DNA of 64,000 nucleotides. Source: Treponema sp. (lineage in GTDB: Bacteria > Spirochaetota > Spirochaetia > Treponematales > Treponemataceae). A program made the translations under genes and the position numbers. Positions 43,726-51,249 of the stretch are shown piece after piece; the stretch's first letter is position 1, and every line of letters begins with the position of its first letter. The stretch covers positions 215,045 to 279,044 of the forward strand of contig JAGCNW010000030.1 of the NCBI GenBank assembly GCA_017645785.1. The letters are read 5' to 3'. Below the pieces are notes generated by a model, which had not been told where the DNA came from, did not search any database, and saw nothing but the letters and a program-made list of their open reading frames with translations.

Positions 43726-45487
43726 CGAGAATCGCTTTGATGTCGGCGCTTATGGCGTCGCACAAGGCGCCTGCGTCTTTTTTGCTCTGGGCCAAGCCGG
43801 CGCTTCCGGCAGGCGGAAGGGCGCTGTTGATGTAGAACTTAATCTTGGGTTCTGTTCCGCTCGGGCGGGCGCTGACAATCGTTCCGCCTTCAAGAACAAA
43901 CTGCAATACGTTGCTCTTGGGCAAATCGATTTTTGTCTTCGCTCCGGGATTGGCCGGGTCAAAGGCGACGCTCTGCTGGATGTCCTTAATTTGGAGAACT
44001 TTCTTTCCGCCCAAAGTGGCGAGTCCTTCCGTGCGGAGCTTTGTCATAATGCCGCCCATGATAGAAGGTCCTTGAGGTCCTTCAAAGTACTGGCTGATCG
44101 CGCGGTCCTCAAAGTATCCGTATTCGGCCCACATGTCGTCCAAGTGTTCCAAAACGCTCTTTCCTTGGCTGGCCCAGTACAAGGTCATTTCGGCGCACAT
44201 GGGGGCGGCGCTTACTCCGTCCTTGTCCATGACTTCTTTTTCTACTTTGTATCCGTAGCTTTCTTCCAAGCCAAATACGTATTCGTTGGATCCGTCCTTT
44301 TCCATCTGGGCTTGCGCCGCCGCGATCCACTTGAAGCCTGTAAGGCATTCAACCATCTTTACGCCGTACTTCTTGCAAATCGCGTCGCCAAAGGGCGAGG
44401 TTACGATTGAGCGGACGACCGCCGCGTTGGCGGGAAGCTTTCCCAATTCCTTGCGGCAAAGCAAAACGTAGTCCATCAAAAGGGCGCCCATTTGGTTTCC
44501 GCTTACCAAAACAAATTTTCCTTCTTTTCCGGGGAAGGCTGTTCCAAAGCGGTCGGCGTCCGGGTCGGTGGCCATTACGCAGTCGGCCTTTTCCTTTTCG
44601 CCAAGGTCAACGGCCATCTTGAGAGCGGGGGCTTCTTCCGGGTTGGGCTTTTCCACTGTCGGGAAGTTTCCGTCGGGCTTTTGCTGCTCGGGAACTGTGA
44701 TTACCTTAAGTCCAAGGTCTCCCAAAACTTTTTCCACGTGCATGGCTCCTGTTCCGTGGAGAGGCGTGTAAACGATCTTTACGCTTGAAGCCTTTTCCTT
44801 GATGAGTTCGGGGCGGAAAAGCTGCGCCTTGCACATGGCCCAGAACTTTTCGTCGATTTCTTTGTCGATGATTTTAAGGGTGCCGTTCTTAAGCGCCTCT
44901 TCTTTTGAGATTGTCTTTACTTCTTTTACGGCGTTCACTTCGACGATGATTCCCTTGTCGTGCGGCTCGATTACCTGGGCGCCGTCGTTCCAATAGGCCT
45001 TGTAGCCGTTGTACATTCTTGGGTTGTGGCTGGCGGTGACGACAACGCCTGTGTCCGCCTTAAGTTCGCGAATCGCGTATGACAATTCGGGGGTGGGGCG
45101 AACTCCGCTAAAGAGGTAGGCCTTGATTCCGTTGGCGGCAAAGATGAGGGCCGTGGCCTCGGCGAATACGTCAGAGTTGAGGCGGCTGTCGTAGGCGACG
45201 ACCGCGCTCAAAGTTCCGGCCTTTGCCTTTTCGGGGAAGGCCTTTATTACGTAGTTGGCCAAGCCTTGAGTGGCCATGTTGATTTCAAGAGTGTTCATGC
45301 GGTTTGTTCCGCCGCCCATTATTCCGCGAAGGCCGCCGGTGCCGAACTCGAGCGTTTGGTAAAAGCGGTCCTCAAGCTCCTTGTAGTCTTCTTTTGCGAC
45401 AAGGTCTTCGACTTCTTTTCTAAAGCGCGCGTCCTGTTCCTTGGCGATGTAGTCTTTCGCTCTCTGCAAGATTTCCTGTTTTTCCAT
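43709..45487 (-). CDS. Phosphoglucomutase/phosphomannomutase (alpha-D-phosphohexomutase)
   Basis: 592 residues. Catalytic serine loop TASHNPRMYNGYKAYWND, metal loop ATDPDADRFG, sugar-binding loop GLEESYGY and phosphate-binding RPSGTEPKIKFY are all present, the four loops of the superfamily. It interconverts hexose 1- and 6-phosphates for glycogen, cell-wall or glycolipid precursors. I chose ATG 45487 with GGAGG six bases upstream; a longer open reading to 45577 only translates the repeat upstream. Length and loops resemble the PgcA-type bacterial phosphoglucomutase. Confidence 0.93.
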   Translation of the reverse strand: MEKQEILQRAKDYIAKEQDARFRKEVEDLVAKEDYKELEDRFYQTLEFGTGGLRGIMGGGTNRMNTLEINMATQGLANYVIKAFPEKAKAGTLSAVVAYDSRLNSDVFAEATALIFAANGIKAYLFSGVRPTPELSYAIRELKADTGVVVTASHNPRMYNGYKAYWNDGAQVIEPHDKGIIVEVNAVKEVKTISKEEALKNGTLKIIDKEIDEKFWAMCKAQLFRPELIKEKASSVKIVYTPLHGTGAMHVEKVLGDLGLKVITVPEQQKPDGNFPTVEKPNPEEAPALKMAVDLGEKEKADCVMATDPDADRFGTAFPGKEGKFVLVSGNQMGALLMDYVLLCRKELGKLPANAAVVRSIVTSPFGDAICKKYGVKMVECLTGFKWIAAAQAQMEKDGSNEYVFGLEESYGYKVEKEVMDKDGVSAAPMCAEMTLYWASQGKSVLEHLDDMWAEYGYFEDRAISQYFEGPQGPSIMGGIMTKLRTEGLATLGGKKVLQIKDIQQSVAFDPANPGAKTKIDLPKSNVLQFVLEGGTIVSARPSGTEPKIKFYINSALPPAGSAGLAQSKKDAGALCDAISADIKAILDAAAK

Positions 45488-45508
45488 TTTTTCCTCCGTG
45501 GGGTTATC

Positions 45509-45576
45509 TGTCATTGTCGGGCGCGACCCGACAATCTGTTTTCTAAAAGCTTGCCCGATCAAGTCGGGCAATGACA
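45509..45576. repeat. 68-bp composite palindromic element between the two mutase genes
   Basis: TGTCA...TGACA ends, exactly 68 bp. The left hairpin stem is ATTGTCGGG/CCCGACAAT and the right is TTGCCCGA/TCGGGCAA. Against the other copies, bases change on both sides of the stem while pairing is kept. It lies between the stop of the 45586-47469 gene and the Shine-Dalgarno of the next mutase. Confidence 0.85.
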
Positions 45577-45585
45577 AATTCTATT

Positions 45586-47469
45586 TTATCGCATTTTGTC
45601 GGCTTGGGCAAGCATTTTAGTTTCCCACGCCAATAGTTCCCTTTCTTTTTTTGCGTCCGTTCCCTTTACGTCGCACATGATTCTAAAGACTGGCTCCGTT
45701 CCGCTTCCCCGCATCCAAATGAATGACGAAGGCTTTTTGGAATTGTTCTCGAAGAACAAAATTTTCAGGCCGCCTTTTTTGCTTTTTGAAAAGTCCGTCG
45801 CGCCCAATTTTTCTTTCGTTCCGTTTGTGAGCGAGGCTTTCCAAGAAGTTATGTTGTGTTTTTTTACAAGGCCGTCCGCTCCGTCTTTAAAGGAACGCTC
45901 GAAGGCCTTTTGAAAATTCTTTTTAAGAACGGCATGGTCCGCCGTCTTTATTTTAAGAATCGCGCGGCTTTCGCTTACGCCTGTAGTCGTGTACTTTGGA
46001 AGCGAGTCCAAAATGTCGTCCAAGGAATAGTTTTCGTTGAACGGAAGTCCGCGGGCTTTTGTCCAAAGCGCCCACGCTTCTTTTATTGTCAAAATCTTTA
46101 TCAGCGCGAAGACTGTGTTGAGCGGATCGCGGACGCAAGCGGGGTAGGTTATCGTTCCGCCGTTGGATCCTTCGCCCAAGATTGGAACTTCAAAGCCCGC
46201 CGCGCGCTTTTCGCGGGCGAGGTTGACGACGTTGGCTTCTCCGACTTCGGCCCTAAAGACTTTTGCGCCAAAGGCGGCCGCGATTTCTTCAATTCGCATT
46301 GAGGTTGGACAGTTGACAGCGACGGCAAGTCGCGCGATTTTTTTGGAAGAAGGCGCTTTTTTTTCGGCGGCCTTTTGTCGCAGGGCGGCGCAAGCAAGTT
46401 CTGACAAAACGCTGAGCGCGAACACTTCTTGCGCCTTAAGAATTTTTGCCTTGCCTTCTTTTTTGCTGTAGTATACTATGTTTCCGCGGTCGCCGTCGCA
46501 GTCGGGCATGTAGCCGATGATTGTTTGCGGTTTGCAAACCTTAGAAGCGGCCGCCGCTTTTTTGGCCTTGTTTGAAGTCTCGGTCACCGTCGCCGCTTTT
46601 TTGGCCTTGCTTTCGCTTGCGACGCTTTTGACAAAGCGCGCCACGTGGACAAGGTTCTCTGGCTCTGGAATTATTTCGTGGACGATTTCTCCGGCCTTGT
46701 CGTTTATGGCCTTAAAAGCCGTTCCGCATTGGGCGAAAAATTTTTTGTCAATGCATAGGGTGCGGGCGCTTCCGTTAAAGTCAGCGCAAACGGTTATTTT
46801 GTTTTTCTTAAGTTCGTCTTTTAGGTTGTCAAAGAAGGCGTCTTGAGACTTGCCTTTTTCAAGGCCGCTTATGACTCGGCGCGAAAAAGCCTTGTAGGAA
46901 GCGAGCGCGGCTTTTTTGTTCGCGGCCTTTTGCGCGACAATCTTTTTTATGTCGGCTTCTTTTGCGCGCGCAAGAACTTGGGCCGCGCCCGTCGTTTCTT
47001 GCAATTTGCGCTCAAAGATTTTCCTTACTTCAAGGTTTTGCGAGCCGTTCAAGACGCCGCCGTCGTCAAGGCCAAACTTGATTCCATTGTGGCCGATTGG
47101 ATTGTGGCTTGCCGAAATGTAAACAAAGGCGTCAAAGTCCTTCGCAAAAGCCATGATTTCAGGCGCGGCGGCAACTCCAACCCAAATGGTTTTTGCTTTG
47201 CCTAGCGCAAGCGCCCGCAAAACATAATTGGCGGCTTCTTTTCCTGTGGGGCGGGTGTCGGTGGCGACGACAATTTTAGGCGCGGCCTTTTTGGCCTTTC
47301 CAACGCTCTCTGTTTTGCGCGCTTTCAACCATTCCAAAAAAGATTCTGCAGCCAAAAAGCTGAGGGCCTTGTTGTCGTTTCCGATTTTTGTTGTAGTGTC
47401 GCTTTCGATTCCGCTTTGCGCGAAAACTTTCCGCCAGCCGGAGGCCGACAAAATCATATTGTGTTCCAT
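45586..47469 (-). CDS. Second, divergent phosphohexomutase with Lys/Ala-rich inserts
   Basis: 627 residues, longer than usual for the family. All four loops can be found: the serine loop YISASHNPIGHNGIKFGLDD, the metal loop MPDCDGDRGNIVYY, the sugar loop GEGSNGGTITYP and the phosphate loop RGSGTEPVFRIM. Several Lys/Ala-rich inserts interrupt it, one near residues 290-312 (SNKAKKAAAASKV) and others near residues 55 and 350. It is only remotely similar to the neighbouring mutase. Which hexose or hexosamine phosphate it uses is unclear. ATG 47469 lies four bases after the upstream stop; ATG 47457 is possible. Confidence 0.82.
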   Translation of the reverse strand: MEHNMILSASGWRKVFAQSGIESDTTTKIGNDNKALSFLAAESFLEWLKARKTESVGKAKKAAPKIVVATDTRPTGKEAANYVLRALALGKAKTIWVGVAAAPEIMAFAKDFDAFVYISASHNPIGHNGIKFGLDDGGVLNGSQNLEVRKIFERKLQETTGAAQVLARAKEADIKKIVAQKAANKKAALASYKAFSRRVISGLEKGKSQDAFFDNLKDELKKNKITVCADFNGSARTLCIDKKFFAQCGTAFKAINDKAGEIVHEIIPEPENLVHVARFVKSVASESKAKKAATVTETSNKAKKAAAASKVCKPQTIIGYMPDCDGDRGNIVYYSKKEGKAKILKAQEVFALSVLSELACAALRQKAAEKKAPSSKKIARLAVAVNCPTSMRIEEIAAAFGAKVFRAEVGEANVVNLAREKRAAGFEVPILGEGSNGGTITYPACVRDPLNTVFALIKILTIKEAWALWTKARGLPFNENYSLDDILDSLPKYTTTGVSESRAILKIKTADHAVLKKNFQKAFERSFKDGADGLVKKHNITSWKASLTNGTKEKLGATDFSKSKKGGLKILFFENNSKKPSSFIWMRGSGTEPVFRIMCDVKGTDAKKERELLAWETKMLAQADKMR

Positions 47470-47473
47470 AATT

Positions 47474-48346
47474 TTAGTAACCTGATATCATGTAGTTGGC
47501 TGTCACGGAGTTTTCAAGGATGTCCGAGGCTGTTATCGTTATCGTGTTCACGCCGTGAGGCAAAAGAATGTGGCCCAAAAGTTCCGTCTCGTCGGAAGGA
47601 TAGAACTGTTCGCTTGTGTAATTTTTGTTTCCGACAATGTAAATCTTTCCGTCCTGCCATTTGAGGACTTCTTTGCTTATCTTTTCCAATTCCGTTCCGT
47701 TTACATAAACTTTCGTCTTGTGGGGCGAGATGTTCGCCTGGCGCTTTTTGTAAAGGGTGTAGGGGCCGGCGGGAATGGAGCGAAGCGTCGCCAAGTTGTA
47801 GGCGCGGCCAAACTGGTTTTCGATCGTTACGCCGTCAAGATAAATGCGTGGCGGCTTTATCGAGCGGGGCATCAAGATCAAGGGGTTGATGTAAGTCTTG
47901 GCCTTTGTGTCCGCGATTTGAAATTCCATCGAGCCGCTTTGGGGATTTTCGTTCCAAGCGGAATTTGCGATGTCGCCCAATTCTTGTCCGTCTGACACTT
48001 GGAATTTTTCCTGCAAGTTGAGGGCGCTTTGGCCGCCGAGGTTTGCGTAGACAGAAATCAAGTCGTCGTTGTGGCTTATGATTACGGCGTTTCCCAAGGG
48101 GGAGTCAAACCAGTCTCCGTCGTTTTGATGCTCTGTGATTACCGCTATGATTTTTCCGTTGTCAGCGGCCACGGCCTTTTGCGCGTTTGGAAATGTGAAC
48201 GATACGTTGAATTTATTTTTTCGGTTGCGGGCGAACGATGGAACCATTTTTTCTAGGTCCAAATTTTCTACCGGCCAGCCAAAAGAAAAAAACGTTTGGC
48301 CAAGAACGGCAAAAAGGGCTAGCGCGCAACAAAAATATTTTTTCAT
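47474..48346 (-). CDS. Exported degenerate M23/LytM-fold protein
   Basis: 290 residues with a signal peptide (CCALALFAVLGQTFFSFG). The central part follows the LytM pattern: AVAADNGKIIAV, SPLGNAVIISHNDDLISVYANL, VSDGQELGDIANS and SGSMEFQI. The zinc ligands are lost (YANL for YAHL, SMEFQ for HLHFE). The C-terminal 120 residues form a separate beta-rich domain with paired GVTIENQFGRAYNL and GVNTITITASDILENSV strands. It is probably a non-catalytic cell-wall regulator or binding protein. GGGAG lies before the ATG; the gene is part of the minus-strand run from 49426. Confidence 0.75.
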   Translation of the reverse strand: MKKYFCCALALFAVLGQTFFSFGWPVENLDLEKMVPSFARNRKNKFNVSFTFPNAQKAVAADNGKIIAVITEHQNDGDWFDSPLGNAVIISHNDDLISVYANLGGQSALNLQEKFQVSDGQELGDIANSAWNENPQSGSMEFQIADTKAKTYINPLILMPRSIKPPRIYLDGVTIENQFGRAYNLATLRSIPAGPYTLYKKRQANISPHKTKVYVNGTELEKISKEVLKWQDGKIYIVGNKNYTSEQFYPSDETELLGHILLPHGVNTITITASDILENSVTANYMISGY

Positions 48347-48358
48347 CCTAAACTCCCG

Positions 48359-49426
48359 TCAGCTTTTTGAAATTGAAAGCCTTGAAATCTTGTTGTCTCT
48401 TCCGACATAGAGGGTGTTTCCGTCAGCCAAGATAAAGGCGGCGTCCGCCTCAAATGCGAACTGGCCGATTTTCTTTGTCCAGTCTTCCAAAATCGTTATT
48501 GTGTAATATGTGTTTGAATAGCGGCTCAACACAAAGACGCTTTGGTCAACCGGCGATTCCTGAATGTCCAGAATCGTTCCCTTTAGAGGAACGTGAATCG
48601 CCTCGGCGCTTTTTGTGTCAACGATTCCCAAGGCGTCGATGGAGTCAAAGTAAACGTAGCGGTCGTTCTTGCTAAAGTAGACTTTAGTTTGCCTTGTCAA
48701 GTTTACGCTGAGAAATTCGTGGTAGATTATTTTTTTGTAGTTTCCTTCGTCTTGGTAAAGGACAAAGCGCTGGGGGTCTAGGCCGCAAACGCAGGCGAAA
48801 AATTCTCCGCCTTCGCTTATGTCCGCTCCCAAAATTACTGGATAGTCGCTTCCGCCCGGAAAGAGGTCGCTTTTCTTTTTTCCGTATTGGTCAAACACCG
48901 CAAGCTGTCCGTCTGCGTATCCGGCCACGCTTCCTTTTGGCGAGGAGTTGAAGGCCGTTATTGGAGCGGAGTATTCCCAAGAGGATTCAACCGTTCCGCT
49001 TGTCTTGTTGACAAAAGAAACAGTGGAGCCGCCGGGCGCGAAAACAAAGACCCTGTCGTCCTGAACAAAAGGAAAGCCCGCCGCCTTGATCGTGAAGGCT
49101 TCGCTTCCGTTTGGAGCGGAAACCACGGTGTTCTCCGCGTCCTGGCCGTAAAGGGCGAAAAAGTTTTTGGAAAAGGTCGCCTTGTAGGGGATGTCCACGA
49201 TTGTCACGATTTTTCCGGAGTGGGTGAAGTAGCCGCCTTTTTTCTCCAGGCGGAATGGCAATAGGGCTTCTTGCGCGGCTGGTTCGGGCGTTTTTAGTAT
49301 GTCGCAAGTCCATTCCGGCCGCAAATGCAATTCTGTTTGCAAGGGCTCGCAGCTTAAAAAAAAGTATGCCAAGGCAATCGTAAGGCAGGCCAGGCATTGA
49401 AGCAAGTGTTTGTTTCGAGCTTTCAT
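48359..49426 (-). CDS. Exported beta-propeller-like protein, possible lipoprotein
   Basis: 355 residues. The N-terminal hydrophobic segment ends in AYFFLSC, which could be a relaxed spirochaetal lipobox, otherwise a membrane anchor. The mature part is beta-rich with WD40/YVTN-like repeating units (ITAFNSSPKGSVAGYADGQL, YVYFDSIDALGIVDTKSAEA, FILADGNTLYVGRDNKISRL). No enzyme motif. It starts a run with the LytM-like and mutase genes. Its promoter allows almost no leader. Confidence 0.7.
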   Translation of the reverse strand: MKARNKHLLQCLACLTIALAYFFLSCEPLQTELHLRPEWTCDILKTPEPAAQEALLPFRLEKKGGYFTHSGKIVTIVDIPYKATFSKNFFALYGQDAENTVVSAPNGSEAFTIKAAGFPFVQDDRVFVFAPGGSTVSFVNKTSGTVESSWEYSAPITAFNSSPKGSVAGYADGQLAVFDQYGKKKSDLFPGGSDYPVILGADISEGGEFFACVCGLDPQRFVLYQDEGNYKKIIYHEFLSVNLTRQTKVYFSKNDRYVYFDSIDALGIVDTKSAEAIHVPLKGTILDIQESPVDQSVFVLSRYSNTYYTITILEDWTKKIGQFAFEADAAFILADGNTLYVGRDNKISRLSISKS

Positions 49427-49434
49427 ATTCCTTC

Positions 49435-49463
49435 ATTATAAAGAAAAAACTTAATGGGCGCAA
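49435..49463 (-). promoter_or_regulatory. Promoter of the propeller-LytM-mutase run, predicted leaderless
   Basis: Read on the minus strand: TTGCGC (49463-49458), a 17-nt spacer and TATAAT (49440-49435). ATG at 49426 follows eight bases after the -10. An AAGGA lies within that gap, but it would be upstream of or at the transcription start. Confidence 0.65.
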
Positions 49464-49487
49464 GTGAGGGGGCTCGGCCGGACTTGC

Positions 49488-49516
49488 TTGCAAATTATTG
49501 AAATCTCTGATATAAT
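49488..49516 (+). promoter_or_regulatory. Promoter of the outer-membrane barrel operon
   Basis: TTGCAA (49488-49493), a 17-nt spacer and TATAAT (49511-49516). The leader of about 20 nt carries TAGGA before ATG 49543. It is divergent from the promoter at 49435-49463. Confidence 0.7.
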
Positions 49517-49542
49517 TTTTTAACTATTTTTAGGATTTTTCA

Positions 49543-51249
49543 ATGAAATTTAAGAAGTATTTTGCAAGTTTTGTCATTTTTGCGGCCCTTTCCGCGGCTA
49601 TTTTTGCGGCTCCAAGGCGGGGGAGCGATTTGGTTCCGAGCGGACATTGGGTTTACGACGCCCTTTCTCAAATAGAAATTGACTTTGGAAGGTGGAATTT
49701 TGTCGACCACACGCCGCTTACGGTGATGGAGCTCAAGGGCATTTTGGAAGAAATTCCCTACGAAAAATTGTCCAAGCCCGCGCAAGACCAATACTTGCGC
49801 GTCCAGGATTACTTTGACCAATTTGATTTTTCTTTTGACGCGGGAATCTTTTCTCTTGGCATAGAGCCCAAGGTTAACGTGGAAGGATACGTAAAAAGCA
49901 ATTCCGACTTAAAATGGCTTTACAACTACCACGAGCGGCAGCGCTTGGCCGAAGCGCCGCTCCGCTTGACCTTGAGCGACTATCTTACCGTCTACATGGG
50001 CCTTGCGGTTGGACAGCGCCGCTCCTACATGCTTAAAAACGACAACTACGTCAACCATGTTTTTTTGGAGGACGCTTTTGATCCCAACCTCACTCATTTG
50101 ACATATCTTTCGACAGGCTACAGGTGGAACAATGGCGTTGGCGTCAATTTGAATTTTGGAATCGGCAGCCACAACTACGGCCGCGCCTCTTTGGGAAGCG
50201 TCATTCAGAGCGACTATTTGACGGACCTTCCTTACGGAACGTTAAGGGTTTACTCTCCGATATTCACTTACTCATTCAACGTCCAGCAGCTCAACCAAAA
50301 AGAGACGATGTACAACCACGAGATTGACTTTAGGCTTTGGAGGCGCTTCACTTTCGGCTTCTTGGAAGGCGGCGCGGCCTACGATGTCTTTGACATGAAG
50401 TTCTTGAATCCCTTCGGCATCTTCCACGCCTACGAGCTCAACAACCATTACGATTGGATCTCTTACATGGGCGTAAAATTCAATTACGTTCCCTGCAAAA
50501 ACTTGCGCCTTTACTTCTTGATCGCAAAGACCGAGCACCAAATGTTCACCGAGCAAACTTCTGGAGCGGGCGCTCTGCCCGAAGGCCGCGGCTTGCAAGG
50601 CGGACTTGACTTGCAGCTTCCTGTCGCGGGCGGCTTCCTAAAATTCAATCTTGAAGGCTACTACGCCTCCCCATACTTGTGGATAAAGCAAAGCCCCAAC
50701 TGGTCTTTGGTCTCCGCCAAGGGAGACGGCAAGGGGCCTGACTACGAATGGATAGGAAGCCCTGTCGGACCCGACTCGATCGCCGGAAAATTTTCTGTCG
50801 GCTACGAAAAGCCCGGCAAGTGGTCTGTCACAGGAAACTACATTTTCGCCGCGCGCGGAGAGTTTTCAAACTTCAACATTTTTACGGACTTCAATTGGAT
50901 CAACGGAAACACAACCAATCAAAATCTTGCGGGCAGGTGGATTTATGTTGACAATCCCAAGTATCAATACGGCCGTGAATACTCCAGCCCCCACGGAACG
51001 GCCGAGTACGACAACGTGATTTATGTCCGAGCCTCTTGGGCGCCCCTCAAATGGCTCACCCTTGTCGCCCAGCCGGCTTATATTTTTGTATTTAACCACA
51101 ACAACAAGTCTGGAAATTTTCAACAAGGCTTTGAGATGGCGCTTTCTTGCAGAATCGATTTTTGCCGCCTTGCCAAAAAGCCTGTCAACTTTGACTTTTT
51201 GCTAAAGGACAAGTACGACAAGCAGATGGAAGCGGAGGCAGCTAAATGA
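49543..51249 (+). CDS. Outer-membrane beta-barrel protein, paralogue 1 (Wzi-like?)
   Basis: 568 residues with a signal peptide (FVIFAALSAAIFA-A). A short helical N-terminal domain (GHWVYDALSQIEIDFG ... EELPYEKL-like) precedes a long run of alternating aromatic/hydrophobic strands typical of a large outer-membrane barrel. A landmark shared with the next gene is EWIGSPVGPDSIAGKFSVGY followed by WSVTGNYIFAARGEFSN. The pattern recalls the Wzi capsule-attachment lectin family, but I cannot confirm that by eye. It is first of three tandem paralogues. Confidence 0.7.
   Translation: MKFKKYFASFVIFAALSAAIFAAPRRGSDLVPSGHWVYDALSQIEIDFGRWNFVDHTPLTVMELKGILEEIPYEKLSKPAQDQYLRVQDYFDQFDFSFDAGIFSLGIEPKVNVEGYVKSNSDLKWLYNYHERQRLAEAPLRLTLSDYLTVYMGLAVGQRRSYMLKNDNYVNHVFLEDAFDPNLTHLTYLSTGYRWNNGVGVNLNFGIGSHNYGRASLGSVIQSDYLTDLPYGTLRVYSPIFTYSFNVQQLNQKETMYNHEIDFRLWRRFTFGFLEGGAAYDVFDMKFLNPFGIFHAYELNNHYDWISYMGVKFNYVPCKNLRLYFLIAKTEHQMFTEQTSGAGALPEGRGLQGGLDLQLPVAGGFLKFNLEGYYASPYLWIKQSPNWSLVSAKGDGKGPDYEWIGSPVGPDSIAGKFSVGYEKPGKWSVTGNYIFAARGEFSNFNIFTDFNWINGNTTNQNLAGRWIYVDNPKYQYGREYSSPHGTAEYDNVIYVRASWAPLKWLTLVAQPAYIFVFNHNNKSGNFQQGFEMALSCRIDFCRLAKKPVNFDFLLKDKYDKQMEAEAAK

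Noticed and set aside
45488..45577. Extension of the mutase gene start back through the palindromic repeat
   Set aside because: A GGAGG lies just before ATG 45487 and the extra residues are only translated repeat. Unlike truB, the element here is outside the gene.
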